A DNA stretch of 64,000 nucleotides, taken from positions 1 to 64,000 of the forward strand of contig CBDUGP010000010.1 of NCBI GenBank assembly GCA_965366625.1, in the 5' to 3' direction. This DNA comes from JAUIJL01 sp965366625. GTDB lineage: Bacteria; Acidobacteriota; Thermoanaerobaculia; Multivoradales; J023. The position numbers and the translations under genes were made by a program. The notes beneath the pieces are model-generated. The model saw only the letters and a list, made by a program, of their open reading frames with translations. It searched no databases and was not told the origin of the DNA. Shown here one piece after another: positions 25,743-34,842 of the stretch. The number at the start of each line of letters is the position of its first letter. Position 1 is the first letter of the stretch.

Positions 25743-25807
25743 GGGAAAAGTTCATGTACTACTTTAAGGACTCCGCAAGCTCTGTATTCATCGACATTTA
25801 CAGAGCC

Positions 25808-26362
25808 TTAACGAGTTCCCAACAATGAGCAGAAGGCCCGCCATGCTCGCCCGCGATGGCCGAATTGATCTTTCTCTTCTGGGCTCAGCTGGGCGTAAGT
25901 GAGGTCCGATTCCTCGGGCACAAAGACAGGGTCCCATCCAAACCCTTGGCTGCCGGCCGGTTTGAGCACCAACTTTCCGCGGCTTTCTCCTTGGGCGATC
26001 ACCAACTCTTTTCCATCGAAGAATGCCAGCGCGCATCGAGCTTGCGCCCCCATATCCCCTAGCCCATGACAGGCGCTCGCGATTCCCAACGGCCCCATCG
26101 CTTCGAGCATCCACTTCACCAGCGGACCCGGAAAACCGTTCATGGCGTCGAGAAAGAGGCCCGTCTCTTCCACCACCACTGGGCGCGCAAGACGTCGAAA
26201 TGCCTCGCGGGCTTTGCCTTCCAGCACTTCTACTAAATCTAAGCTTTGAATTTCGGGCAGGTCCAGAGGCTCGTTGTCGAGTTCACGGCCCACAATGCGT
26301 TGGGCTTCAGCGATCTTGCCGGCGTTGCCGGTCACCAGCACAAACGGCGGAAGATCGTTCAT
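25808..26362 (-). CDS. rdgB: Non-canonical purine NTP pyrophosphatase (RdgB/HAM1)
   Basis: A 184-residue house-cleaning enzyme that hydrolyses dITP, XTP and ITP to monophosphates, keeping them out of DNA and RNA. TGNAGK (11-16) is the family N-terminal motif. VVEETGLFLDAMNGFPGPLVKWML is the central signature, with EE in place of the more usual bacterial DD, as in archaeal and eukaryotic members. GFGWDPVFVPEE and SHR-like GHRGRA complete the active site. Its ATG overlaps the stop codon of the upstream cyclase gene (TCAT overlap at 26359-26362), so it is co-translated with it. Confidence 0.9.
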   Translation of the reverse strand: MNDLPPFVLVTGNAGKIAEAQRIVGRELDNEPLDLPEIQSLDLVEVLEGKAREAFRRLARPVVVEETGLFLDAMNGFPGPLVKWMLEAMGPLGIASACHGLGDMGAQARCALAFFDGKELVIAQGESRGKLVLKPAGSQGFGWDPVFVPEESDLTYAQLSPEEKDQFGHRGRAWRAFCSLLGTR

Positions 26363-28134
26363 AGCAAGCGGTGGGCTTGGACTTGCCGACTGAGACCCTT
26401 GAGCTGAAAACCTCCCAAGGGCTCGGTGGCGATGCGTCCCCCGAGCTGCTGAAAAGTTATCTCGCCGATCACCACGTCACCGGGCGCAGCCACCTTCTCT
26501 TCCAAGCGAGCCGCCACGTTGACCGTGTTGCCCAGCACCGTATAGTCCACCCGGCGATTGGATCCGATATCCCCCACCACCACCGGTCCGGTATTGATGC
26601 CGCTACGAATCTTCACCGGCGGTAGGCCTTCCCGGGCCCGCTCTTGGTTCCAACCGGTCAGGTCGTCGCGGATTTTTTTCGCCGAGGCTACCGCCCGATA
26701 AGCATGATCTTCCTGCCCGAAAGGCGCTCCAAAGAATGCCATCACACAATCGCCGATGAATTTATCGAGGGTTCCGCCATATTGGAAAATCGCTTCCACC
26801 GCGAAGGTGAAATAACGTTCCATCAACTCGGCCACCTCTTCGGGATCGGCGTTCTCTGAATACGCGGTGAAACCGACGATGTCGGCGAACATGACCGTCA
26901 CCTCAGCACGTTTGAGGCGTTGGAGCGCGCCCTCAGGCGAAGCACCTTCCTGCATGACTTCTTCGATCACCGACGGTGAGTGGTAACGCTGGAGCCTATT
27001 TCGAACCTCGCGCTGAAATTCCGCATCGCGGGCGTTGCGATTGCGCTCGATGGCCACCGCGCAATAATTCGCCAACATGGCTAGAAGATCTACATCCGGC
27101 TCTTTGAAGCTACCCGTATGGTGGGGAGTATCGAGTTGCATCACCCCGATGATCTTTTCGCCCGACCACAACGGCGTGCACATGGCCGCGCGGATTTGGT
27201 GGATTCGAACCGACTCGGTCCCGGCCAGGCGTTGATCGGAGAGGGCGTCGTAGGTGAGCAGCGCGACCCTCTCCCTCATCACCGATTCCAACATGGTCTT
27301 GGAGATCGGCACCTCGCTCTGGGGACGAAAATCCGTGCGTTCATTAACTCTCACCAGCTCACACTTGAGCTGCTGCTCATCGTCATCGCGCAGCAAAATG
27401 AAACCCCGGTCGACCGGGAAGACCTCAAAGGCGATCCCCATCACATGGCTGAGGATCTCGTCGTCGGATTCCGTGGCGATCAACATTCTGGCCAGCCGAC
27501 TGAGCAAGCCGAAGAACCTCGAGCCGTAGATGTCGTCCAGCTCTTCGCGCTTCGACCGTCGAATCGCAGTGGAATCCCGACCCAGGGCTCCCCTGTCATC
27601 GATCAGCCCGAGTTCCGCCGAAAGATCTTTGAGGGAGCGGACAATGGTCGCGTTGGATATCGCCGAATCTGCCGGCAGGGGCTCGGGAGCCTGAGCAGGG
27701 GCCCCGGGCCAAGAAGACGGCAAGGGTTGACCGTGACCCATGGCGGGCGGCGGCACAGGCATCGCATCCGGGCTTTGCCCGCCGGCGAATCCGGGACCTC
27801 CGAGAACCCCCGGGCTCTGCCCTCCCATTCCGCCGGCCCCTGACGTGGTGTCCGCGGGCATCACCCGAATCTCAAAGACACCGATCTTGATCACATCACC
27901 CGCTTGGAGCGGCCCGTGCTGGACGTTTTGGCCGTTGACCAAAACCCCGTTGGTGCTGCGCAGATCTTCGATGGAATGACCATTGCCGTGACGCCGAACC
28001 ATGGCGTGGTGGCGGGAGACCGAATAGTCCGGCAGCACGACCTCATTGTCGCCACTACGGCCGAAGCGCACCTCTTCTTTAGAAAGAGAGACCTTCTTCT
28101 CCTCGCCATCGACATAAAAACGCAGCTCAAGCAT
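26359..28134 (-). CDS. FHA-GAF adenylate/guanylate cyclase
   Basis: A 591-residue cytoplasmic signalling protein with three modules. The FHA domain (~15-90; VRFGRSGDNEVVLPDYSVSR, then LRSTNGVLVNG) binds phosphothreonine peptides. A Gly/Pro-rich linker (~100-165) follows. The GAF domain spans ~210-365 (DRGFILLRDDD, MCTPLWSGEKIIGVMQLDTP). The class III cyclase domain is ~400-590 (VTVMFADIVGFTAYSE with metal-binding Asp, FIGDCVMAFFGAP with the second Asp, RSGINTGPVVVGDIGS, VLGNTVNVAARLE). The product is probably cAMP. The ATG at 28132-28134 is preferred to the adjacent TTG. It overlaps rdgB by four bases. Confidence 0.9.
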   Translation of the reverse strand: MLELRFYVDGEEKKVSLSKEEVRFGRSGDNEVVLPDYSVSRHHAMVRRHGNGHSIEDLRSTNGVLVNGQNVQHGPLQAGDVIKIGVFEIRVMPADTTSGAGGMGGQSPGVLGGPGFAGGQSPDAMPVPPPAMGHGQPLPSSWPGAPAQAPEPLPADSAISNATIVRSLKDLSAELGLIDDRGALGRDSTAIRRSKREELDDIYGSRFFGLLSRLARMLIATESDDEILSHVMGIAFEVFPVDRGFILLRDDDEQQLKCELVRVNERTDFRPQSEVPISKTMLESVMRERVALLTYDALSDQRLAGTESVRIHQIRAAMCTPLWSGEKIIGVMQLDTPHHTGSFKEPDVDLLAMLANYCAVAIERNRNARDAEFQREVRNRLQRYHSPSVIEEVMQEGASPEGALQRLKRAEVTVMFADIVGFTAYSENADPEEVAELMERYFTFAVEAIFQYGGTLDKFIGDCVMAFFGAPFGQEDHAYRAVASAKKIRDDLTGWNQERAREGLPPVKIRSGINTGPVVVGDIGSNRRVDYTVLGNTVNVAARLEEKVAAPGDVVIGEITFQQLGGRIATEPLGGFQLKGLSRQVQAHRLL

Positions 28135-28203
28135 CAAAAAACCCTATTCGTTGACGCGGCGGTTGGCAAGGGGCTACTTCTGCCTCTGGATCTAAGAGAC
28201 GCT

Positions 28204-29478
28204 TCAACTCGGTAAATCATCTCTCAACAGTGGCATGGTCATACACCTGGGACCTCCTCGGGCCCGGGAAAGCTCGTTATCGTCGAGCACAATAGCGGTT
28301 GGGCCTTGGTCGAGCACGGCGACCTTGCCCGCGATGACATCTCGGCCTTCGAGCACTCTGAACCCCCTGTTGGACAGCTCCTCCGCCGTTCGACGATTGC
28401 GTCGATAGAACGTGATGATACCCGGGGCCAACGCGAACGCATTGGCTCCATCGGTCCACTGCTCGCGCTGCTGATCGATCAAGCTATCGCCCCCACCGCA
28501 GGGAATCAGCTCGATATCCATGCCGATCGAGGACAGCGCGGTAGGAAGATCGTCGCGCAAGGTATATGAGACCTCGGCCTTGGCAAGGTCCACATAGTAG
28601 ACGTCGCCCGCTTCCAATCCACCGGGCTCGATCACCGGCAGGTAGGCCAAACAGCGGCCGTGATCGATGAAAGTAAATACCGTATCCAGATGCATGTAGG
28701 AGCGGCGGGAAGGAATCTCGACCACCACCAGATGGCGGAAGCCGGTCTCATCACAGCGTTGAAGCAGATGCCGGGCCAAGGTATCGACGCCGTATCGGTT
28801 GGTGCGCTCCGAAAGACCGACCATCAACACATCGTGACGGGGAATCAACACGTCCCCACCTTCGATCATCGGCCGTCGAGGCACGTCGTCCGCTTTTGGG
28901 CGATGCAAACGGATCATTTCTTGCCATCCCCGCAGAGCAGGATGGGATTTGAAAACCAAGCTGGAAAGCAGCGGTTCGCGACCGCGGGCTTCGGTCGCCA
29001 TGGAAGAGACCAGCACCCGATTGCCCATCACCACCTGAGGATCCCGCTGAAAGAAATAATTGGGCACCGGAGCCAAGCGATAAAAATGGCGGATGCTGTC
29101 GCCTGGATGTTGTTGCGAAGATCTGATTCCCTCGGTCACGGCCCTGGCCAGCTCCGGCCCCGCCATGGCCCCGAGCTCCTCCAGCACCGACGCTTCCACG
29201 CCTTGGGCTTTCAATTGGGTCAGCAGCTCACGCTTGACGTCGTTCTGCTCCAACACTTCCCCCAATAGATCCTGGGGGTCTAAGGTCTCCACGCCCGCAG
29301 CTTCGAGCACCAGGCGAAACTGATCGTGCTCTTCCCGGGCGTCCGGCCCATAAAGGATGTCGTCAAAGAGCAGACGGTCCATCATCGACGGCACCATCCA
29401 ATCGATTTCCCGCCCTGGCCGGTGGATCAAAACCCGACGTAGACGTCCGATCTCCGAGCGCACATTCAATGCCATCAT
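28204..29478 (-). CDS. arcA: Arginine deiminase
   Basis: A 424-residue guanidino-group hydrolase converting arginine to citrulline and ammonia. The N-terminal SEIGRLRRVLIHRPG is the ArcA signature. The catalytic Asp/Glu/His segments are visible (FQRDPQVVMGNRV, MIEGGDVLIP, HLDTVFTFIDHGR), and the nucleophile is Cys412 near the end (GGPRCMTMPLLRDD). Tandem ATG codons at 29473-29478 follow GAGGTGA; either could be the start. No ornithine carbamoyltransferase, carbamate kinase or arginine/ornithine antiporter lies nearby, so this is not a full arc operon. An amidinotransferase relative is less likely given the motif fit. Confidence 0.88.
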   Translation of the reverse strand: MMALNVRSEIGRLRRVLIHRPGREIDWMVPSMMDRLLFDDILYGPDAREEHDQFRLVLEAAGVETLDPQDLLGEVLEQNDVKRELLTQLKAQGVEASVLEELGAMAGPELARAVTEGIRSSQQHPGDSIRHFYRLAPVPNYFFQRDPQVVMGNRVLVSSMATEARGREPLLSSLVFKSHPALRGWQEMIRLHRPKADDVPRRPMIEGGDVLIPRHDVLMVGLSERTNRYGVDTLARHLLQRCDETGFRHLVVVEIPSRRSYMHLDTVFTFIDHGRCLAYLPVIEPGGLEAGDVYYVDLAKAEVSYTLRDDLPTALSSIGMDIELIPCGGGDSLIDQQREQWTDGANAFALAPGIITFYRRNRRTAEELSNRGFRVLEGRDVIAGKVAVLDQGPTAIVLDDNELSRARGGPRCMTMPLLRDDLPS

Positions 29479-29809
29479 TCACCTCGTTACGATCTCGACA
29501 ACCCGACCACCGGACAGGCGCACCGCTCAAGCACACCACACGATCCGACATGGGTCGGCCATCGCGATCCACCGCTTCCATGACCTTAGAGAGGTTGCCC
29601 GGGAGTCGAGCTTTGCCCCTTGAAGAATGGCAGGATAATAGCAAGGGTCCCCGGGATTGTCAGGCTCGGCAAGGGCCTATCAGCCTGCTAAGATCCGCCC
29701 GTCCGCCGGGGCCGAAAGCCGCGGCAGCCCTGCCCAGCGACCGCTTCGGACATCCCATTCCGCCATAGAACCATCCGCCGACCCGGCGTTACGCCACGGA
29801 ATCCAACCC

Positions 29810-31249
29810 ATGAGCGATACCAACACCCTCTCCCAGGCACCCCAAAATCCCCTTCACGAACGTTATGCCTCGCGCGAAATGGCGCGCATCTTCTCTGCGT
29901 CGAGCCGGTTCAGCCAATGGCGCAAGCTGTGGATCGCCTTGGCGGAAAGCCAACAAGAGCTGGGGCTCGATATTTCCGACGAGCAGCTCGAAGCTCTGCG
30001 CGCGGCCGCCGATCAAATCGACCTGAAGCGGGTGGCTGAAATCGAACTCCAAACCCGCCACGACGTGGTGGCCCACATCCGACACTATGCAGAACGGGCC
30101 GGGGTCGGCGGTGGCATCATCCACCTGGGAGCCACCAGCGCGTTCATCACCGACAATACGGACGTGCTGCTCAGCCGGGACGCTCTGCAGGTGCTGCGCA
30201 AGCGGTTGATCTCCACCATCCGCCACCTCGCCGACTTCGCTCGCCGCACCAGCCACATTCCAGCGCTGGCTTACACCCACTTCCAACCGGCCCAGCTGAC
30301 CACGGTGGGCAAACGCGCTTGCCTGTGGCTCCAGGATTTTGTGCTCGATCTGCAAGAACTCGATCACCGGCTCGAAACCCTGCGTTGCCGGGGAGCCAAA
30401 GGCACCACCGGCACCCAAGCCAGCTACCTCACCCTCTTCGCAGGCGACCACGAGAAAGTGCGCGCCTTGGACCGCGCGATCGCCCGTCGATTGGGTTTCG
30501 CCGCCTCCTTTGATCTGACCGGCCAAACCTATTCGCGCAAGCAGGACACTCAGATCCTCCACACCTTGGCCGGAATCGCCGAGTCTTGCCACAAGATGGG
30601 CACCGACCTGCGCCTGCTGCAAGGAGTCGGCGAGCTTTCCGAGCCGTTCGATGAGAATCAGGTCGGCTCGTCGGCCATGGCGTATAAGCGCAATCCCATT
30701 CGCGCTGAGCGCCTCTGCGGTCTCTCCCGCCGGCTGATGACCGACAGCCTCAACGGCTGCCTGAATACCGCGACCCAATGGCTCGAGCGCAGTCTCGACG
30801 ATTCTTCGAACCGACGGTTGGTCTTACCCGACTCCTTCCTGTGCGCCGACGCGATCCTTTCCCTGGCCGCCCACATCTCCGAAGGCCTGCGGGTCCGCGA
30901 GCCCGCCATCCACGCCAGAGTCGAGCGCGAACTACCGTTCATGGCCACCGAAACCCTCCTAATGGAAGCTGTGCTGCGCGGTGGCGACCGCCAAGAGCTG
31001 CACGAACGAATTCGGCAATACAGCCTGGAATCCCAAGAGATCGTGGAGCAAGGACAAACCAATCCGCTGATCAGCAAGATTGTCGAAGATCCGGAGTTCC
31101 GCCTATCCCTCGAAGAAGTGGAGCCCTGGTTGGCGCCGGAATTGTTCACGGGACGATCCCAACAGCAGGTCGATGATTTTCTCGGCGAGGTGGTCGAAGG
31201 TTTGTTGGCAGGTGCCGAAGAGGCCGAGGTAGAAGCCCCGCGGGTTTGA
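29810..31249 (+). CDS. purB: Adenylosuccinate lyase
   Basis: A 479-residue member of the fumarase/aspartase superfamily. It cleaves SAICAR to AICAR and adenylosuccinate to AMP, each with release of fumarate. The signature loop GSSAMAYKRNPIRAE is near 285-299. HLGATSAFITDNTD (~103) carries substrate-binding residues and AYTHFQPAQLTTVGKR holds the catalytic His. The length and the N-terminal LHERYASREMARIFSAS resemble the eukaryote-type enzyme more than the ~430-residue bacterial type. I chose ATG at 29810, because the open frame back to 29657 has no conserved sequence. It stands alone, divergent from arcA. Confidence 0.93.
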   Translation: MSDTNTLSQAPQNPLHERYASREMARIFSASSRFSQWRKLWIALAESQQELGLDISDEQLEALRAAADQIDLKRVAEIELQTRHDVVAHIRHYAERAGVGGGIIHLGATSAFITDNTDVLLSRDALQVLRKRLISTIRHLADFARRTSHIPALAYTHFQPAQLTTVGKRACLWLQDFVLDLQELDHRLETLRCRGAKGTTGTQASYLTLFAGDHEKVRALDRAIARRLGFAASFDLTGQTYSRKQDTQILHTLAGIAESCHKMGTDLRLLQGVGELSEPFDENQVGSSAMAYKRNPIRAERLCGLSRRLMTDSLNGCLNTATQWLERSLDDSSNRRLVLPDSFLCADAILSLAAHISEGLRVREPAIHARVERELPFMATETLLMEAVLRGGDRQELHERIRQYSLESQEIVEQGQTNPLISKIVEDPEFRLSLEEVEPWLAPELFTGRSQQQVDDFLGEVVEGLLAGAEEAEVEAPRV

Positions 31250-31272
31250 CCCCAAGGGATCTGACGGATCTT

Positions 31273-31314
31273 TAGCAGGCTGTGGCGGAAGTCTCGCTCC
31301 GGCGAGAGCTGCGA
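31273..31314 (+). repeat. Partial copy of the MITE-like element end
   Basis: About 42 bp closely match the left end of the element at 20997-21176 (AGCAGGCTGTGGCGGAAGTC and the inner GGCGAGAGCTGCGA). No matching right end is seen downstream, so it is a solo end or a decayed copy. Confidence 0.65.
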
Positions 31315-31441
31315 TAGACTTGAGGCCACGTAGACGGACTCGATTGCCCCTTCGGGTTTATGGAGCGTTTGACGCTTTAGCAAGTAGGTGGCACCCTGGT
31401 GCCCGCCCCCTTGCCATCTCTTCCCTTGGAGCTTTCAATCG

Positions 31442-32863
31442 ATGCACGTAAATCCCCCCCGCCTTGCGATGATCTTGCTGACCTCGTTTCTAATCAGCTC
31501 CACCGCTACCTCGGCCGATGGACTTGATTGCGCCACCCTACCGATTGACGGCATCGGCCATCAGCGCCTGTCGGTTTTAAAAAACGGTATCGACCTGTGG
31601 TTGGAGCTCGACGACGTCCTGTTCGCTTGTGCCCCCGCGGAGGTGTTGGTCGCTGCCCGGTCGGGCCTGACCGGGCCCGGTATTTATTGGACCGATGTGC
31701 CCACCGAGCAATTGAAGATCGCGCGGGCGTCGCACCCTGGCCAAGGGCAAAGCTTCGAAGGCGCCCAAGTGCTGACACGCGGTGGCCCCTATCAAGTGTT
31801 GTTGGCAGACGATGGGGACTCTGTGGTCACGTTGGCACAGCCTTTTCTCCACCCGGGACACGCGGGTTGCCAGCGAGCCGCTGTCATGCCCTTCACCCAT
31901 TCCCGCGTGCTCGCCCGCCAATCCGCCAACGGGCCCCAAAGGGCGATCAAGCGCTTCGGCGCCACCGCGGGTGAAGCGGCAAATGCGGTCGACGGTGCCC
32001 GCTGGCTGGCAGACGTCGGCATATTGGCCGGCTGGAATCGCCACACCCACGGCTCTGAAATCGCTCAGGCTCGCGATTGGCTGGTCGGTCAAATGACGGG
32101 CCTCGGGCTCACCACCACCACCGAGTCTTTTCAAGTTGGTGGCACCACCGCCTACAACGTGATCGGCCGTTTGGACGGCACCTCCCGGCCCGATGACTGG
32201 TTCCTGGTCGGAGCCCACTACGACTCGACCTCGCAGAACACTTCCCAGGCGGCCCCCGGTGCCGAAGACAACGCCAGCGGCTGCGCCGGGGTTCTCGAGC
32301 TGGCACGGGTTCTGGCTCCCCGTCAGCCGGAAGCAACGATCTTCTTCATTTGTTATTCCGGCGAGGAACAAGGGCTGCACGGCAGCGACGATCACGCCGG
32401 GAATTTGGTGGCTGCGGGCCACGGCCCGAAGATTCAACGGGTGTTGACCATGGACATGATCGGTTACACCGGCGACGGCGACCTGGATGTTTTGCTCGAA
32501 ACCGAGCCGGCCTTCGCCTCGACCCTCGACGCCCTCGAAGACGCCGCTGCCGCGTATACCACCCTACGCACCGTGACCTCGCTCTTCGCCTTCGGCTCCG
32601 ACCACGTCCCCTACTTGAATCGTGACCTGCCCGCCTTGTTGACCATTGAGAACGATTGGGACAGCTACCCTTCCTACCATCGAACCAGTGACACGGCCGA
32701 CAACCTCACCCAGGCCATGGGCGAGCAAATTCTGCGCATGAATGCGGCGGTGCTGGCGGATGAAACCGGCGCGAACTCTTCGGCGGAACCGCCCCTCTTC
32801 GCCGATAATTTCGAGGCGGGTAACCTCACCGCATGGAGCCGCATCGACGCCGGATCGCCGTGA
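31442..32863 (+). CDS. Secreted M28-family zinc aminopeptidase
   Basis: A 473-residue exported peptidase. The signal peptide covers about residues 1-24 (MILLTSFLISSTATSA). An N-terminal ~180-residue domain of unknown role precedes the M28 catalytic domain (~185-450). Zinc ligands fit the family: His in VGAHYDSTS, bridging Asp in GAEDNASGCAG, Glu-Glu in YSGEEQGLHGS, Asp in MDMIGYTG and His in YHRTSDTADNL. The C-terminus ends with LFADNFEAGNLTAWS, a short motif seen at the ends of many secreted proteins of Acidobacteriota and Gammaproteobacteria. Monocistronic. Probably digests external peptides, since it is exported. Confidence 0.88.
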   Translation: MHVNPPRLAMILLTSFLISSTATSADGLDCATLPIDGIGHQRLSVLKNGIDLWLELDDVLFACAPAEVLVAARSGLTGPGIYWTDVPTEQLKIARASHPGQGQSFEGAQVLTRGGPYQVLLADDGDSVVTLAQPFLHPGHAGCQRAAVMPFTHSRVLARQSANGPQRAIKRFGATAGEAANAVDGARWLADVGILAGWNRHTHGSEIAQARDWLVGQMTGLGLTTTTESFQVGGTTAYNVIGRLDGTSRPDDWFLVGAHYDSTSQNTSQAAPGAEDNASGCAGVLELARVLAPRQPEATIFFICYSGEEQGLHGSDDHAGNLVAAGHGPKIQRVLTMDMIGYTGDGDLDVLLETEPAFASTLDALEDAAAAYTTLRTVTSLFAFGSDHVPYLNRDLPALLTIENDWDSYPSYHRTSDTADNLTQAMGEQILRMNAAVLADETGANSSAEPPLFADNFEAGNLTAWSRIDAGSP

Positions 32864-33099
32864 TCGCGACCGCTGCGGGCCCTAGCTTGAGTCCAGAAAT
32901 GGATTCTCGGTGGGTCGGCGCGGGCGCCCCTGCGCGCGTCGCTCCGAACTCGCGCCACCGCTGCAGTACCGTCGCAAATTGCTGATGTGTAAGATCTTAA
33001 GCCGATCTATATGTTGTATCGCTCAGACACGCTCGCTTTCCGTGCTCGGATCACCGCGCCGTCTAGATCCTCGAAAATCCCTTTTCTACAGCTGACTAG

Positions 33100-34095
33100 C
33101 TACCGACCCGGCAAGGCAGGCAGCCCGACTCCCGGCGTGGGACGCTCTCTCAATACCTCGCGTCTGAAGCTGAACAGCTCTGCCGGGCGACCTCCGGTCC
33201 GGCCAGAGGTTCGGCCGGTACCTTCTACCAAGCCACCCTTTTCCACCAGTCGACGGAAATTTTGCTTGTGCAATCGGCGTCCGGCCAAAGCTTCGACCAC
33301 CCGTTGCAGCTGCAAGAGGGTAAAGGTGGGGGGCACCAGCTCGAAGATCACGGGCCTGAACTTGATCTTGCCGCGCAATCTTTGCAAGCCGGTGGCGAGA
33401 ATTCGTCGGTGATCCAGGCGCATGGCCCGGCCGTGGGTTTCCATGGCCGGCGGCTCACCGGATTCCCTATCCCGCAAGCTCTCCGACACCAAACCGGCCT
33501 CATATAAGAGTTCATAGCGATCCAAAGCGCGATAGCCGTCCCAAGGGGCGCCGCCCAGCCCGAAAGCGATATCGACCCGCTCGCGGCGAGAGGCCGTTTC
33601 GGACCGACTGGCCCGCTCGACCCACTCATTCAGGGCCGGCTCCAGGCTGTGCTCCAAAACCGCCGGCCGCCCTTCGCGCCAATCTTCCCACGGCAAAAAG
33701 TCGTACCAATCTCGCCAACGGGCTCCTTCAGACTTGGCGCCCTCTTGGGCCAAGCTCAAATAACCGATGGAGATGACCCGCGGACCGCCCAACCGTTCCC
33801 TGGGATCTCGATGCTTGTCGCCGAAGGTGTAGAGCTGCTCCACATAACCTACCTCCACCCCGGCCTGTTCACGAATCCAACCCCGCAAGGCCAGCTCCAG
33901 GGTACGGTCGCGCTCAGGATCCAAAGGGCCGAAAGGTAGGGCATCGAGTCTTTCGTCGGACGTCGGAGGTTTCGAGTCCGGCAGATCTCCCACACCGTGG
34001 CCGAGGCGGGGCACGGTCAAGATTCGTGGCCGCTCGTCGGTCACCGCAACCACTACCGCGTTCAAACCGATCATGATCGACAGGCTGTCGGACAA
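33100..34095 (-). CDS. NrtR-like Nudix/winged-helix regulator
   Basis: A 331-residue protein with an N-terminal Nudix-fold domain (GLNAVVVAV ... VEQLYTFGDKHRDPRERLGG, then VISIGYLSL) but no canonical catalytic Nudix box. The C-terminal winged helix (~255-320: FTLLQLQRVVEALAGRRLHK, NFRRLVEKGGLVEGTG) matches NrtR-type regulators of NAD metabolism, which sense ADP-ribose. The start is TTG at 34093-34095, with GGAGG in the end of lipB. It follows lipB by three bases and is the last gene of a hydrolase-lipB-regulator operon. NAD target genes are not in the window, so the ligand and regulon are inferred. Confidence 0.72.
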   Translation of the reverse strand: MSDSLSIMIGLNAVVVAVTDERPRILTVPRLGHGVGDLPDSKPPTSDERLDALPFGPLDPERDRTLELALRGWIREQAGVEVGYVEQLYTFGDKHRDPRERLGGPRVISIGYLSLAQEGAKSEGARWRDWYDFLPWEDWREGRPAVLEHSLEPALNEWVERASRSETASRRERVDIAFGLGGAPWDGYRALDRYELLYEAGLVSESLRDRESGEPPAMETHGRAMRLDHRRILATGLQRLRGKIKFRPVIFELVPPTFTLLQLQRVVEALAGRRLHKQNFRRLVEKGGLVEGTGRTSGRTGGRPAELFSFRREVLRERPTPGVGLPALPGR

Positions 34096-34098
34096 AAT

Positions 34099-34842
34099 TC
34101 AGTCCTCCCCAACGCCCAGGGCGCCTTCAAAAGACTCCGCCGGGACCTCGACGGGCCGACGCTGAAAGATGTCCGCAAAATGCTTCGAGACCACCGAGGC
34201 CAACTCCGGCAAGGCTGGGGGATTGGGCATCCATTCCGCCATCGAGGTCATGCGAACCTGCTTCAGGCCACAGGCGACGATGCCGGAGAAATGATCCAGC
34301 TCCGTCTGCACGTTTAGGGCGAAACCATGGATCGTGATCCAACGGGAAAGGTGCACACCAATGGAAGCGATCTTTTGGTCTTGAACCCAAATGCCAATGA
34401 AATCCTTGCCTTCCCGCCGCCGAGCGGCGATCCCGAATTCCGCCAACGTGCGCAGTAGGGTCTCTTGCAAGTCGCGAACATATCTGCCGATGTCACGACG
34501 GTCCGGATTCAAGTCGACGATCGGGTATCCCACCAATTGCCCTGGACCATGATAAGTGACCTGCCCCCCACGGTTGGATTCGAAAACCTCGACCCCACGG
34601 CTTTCCAACCAGTCACGGTCGGCCAGAACGTCGCCTTCCGAAGCATTTCGGCCGAGGGTGAATACCGGATGGTGCTCCAATAAAAGAAAACGCTCCGGCC
34701 CGTCGCCCGCCTTCAGTTGACGACGAATTTTCTCTTGCAGGGCAAAGGTCGGCCCGTAGGCTCGGCGCCCCAGCCACGAGATGTGCAGGGGGCGACCCAC
34801 GCTGGACTTTTCTGGATTAGGCATTGAGCTAGGTGTCGACAT
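34099..34842 (-). CDS. lipB: Octanoyltransferase (lipoate biosynthesis)
   Basis: A 247-residue enzyme that transfers octanoyl from acyl carrier protein to apo-lipoyl domains. FLLLEHHPVFTLGRNA and RGGQVTYHGPGQLVGYPIVD are family signatures. The catalytic Lys lies in QKIASIGVHLSRWITIHGFA and the acyl-thioester Cys in IVACGLKQVRMTS. The start used is ATG at 34840-34842. The upstream extension to 34956 is a repeat-encoded Ser/Lys/Arg stretch and overlaps the previous gene, so it is unlikely. lipA is absent from the window. Confidence 0.93.
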   Translation of the reverse strand: MSTPSSMPNPEKSSVGRPLHISWLGRRAYGPTFALQEKIRRQLKAGDGPERFLLLEHHPVFTLGRNASEGDVLADRDWLESRGVEVFESNRGGQVTYHGPGQLVGYPIVDLNPDRRDIGRYVRDLQETLLRTLAEFGIAARRREGKDFIGIWVQDQKIASIGVHLSRWITIHGFALNVQTELDHFSGIVACGLKQVRMTSMAEWMPNPPALPELASVVSKHFADIFQRRPVEVPAESFEGALGVGED

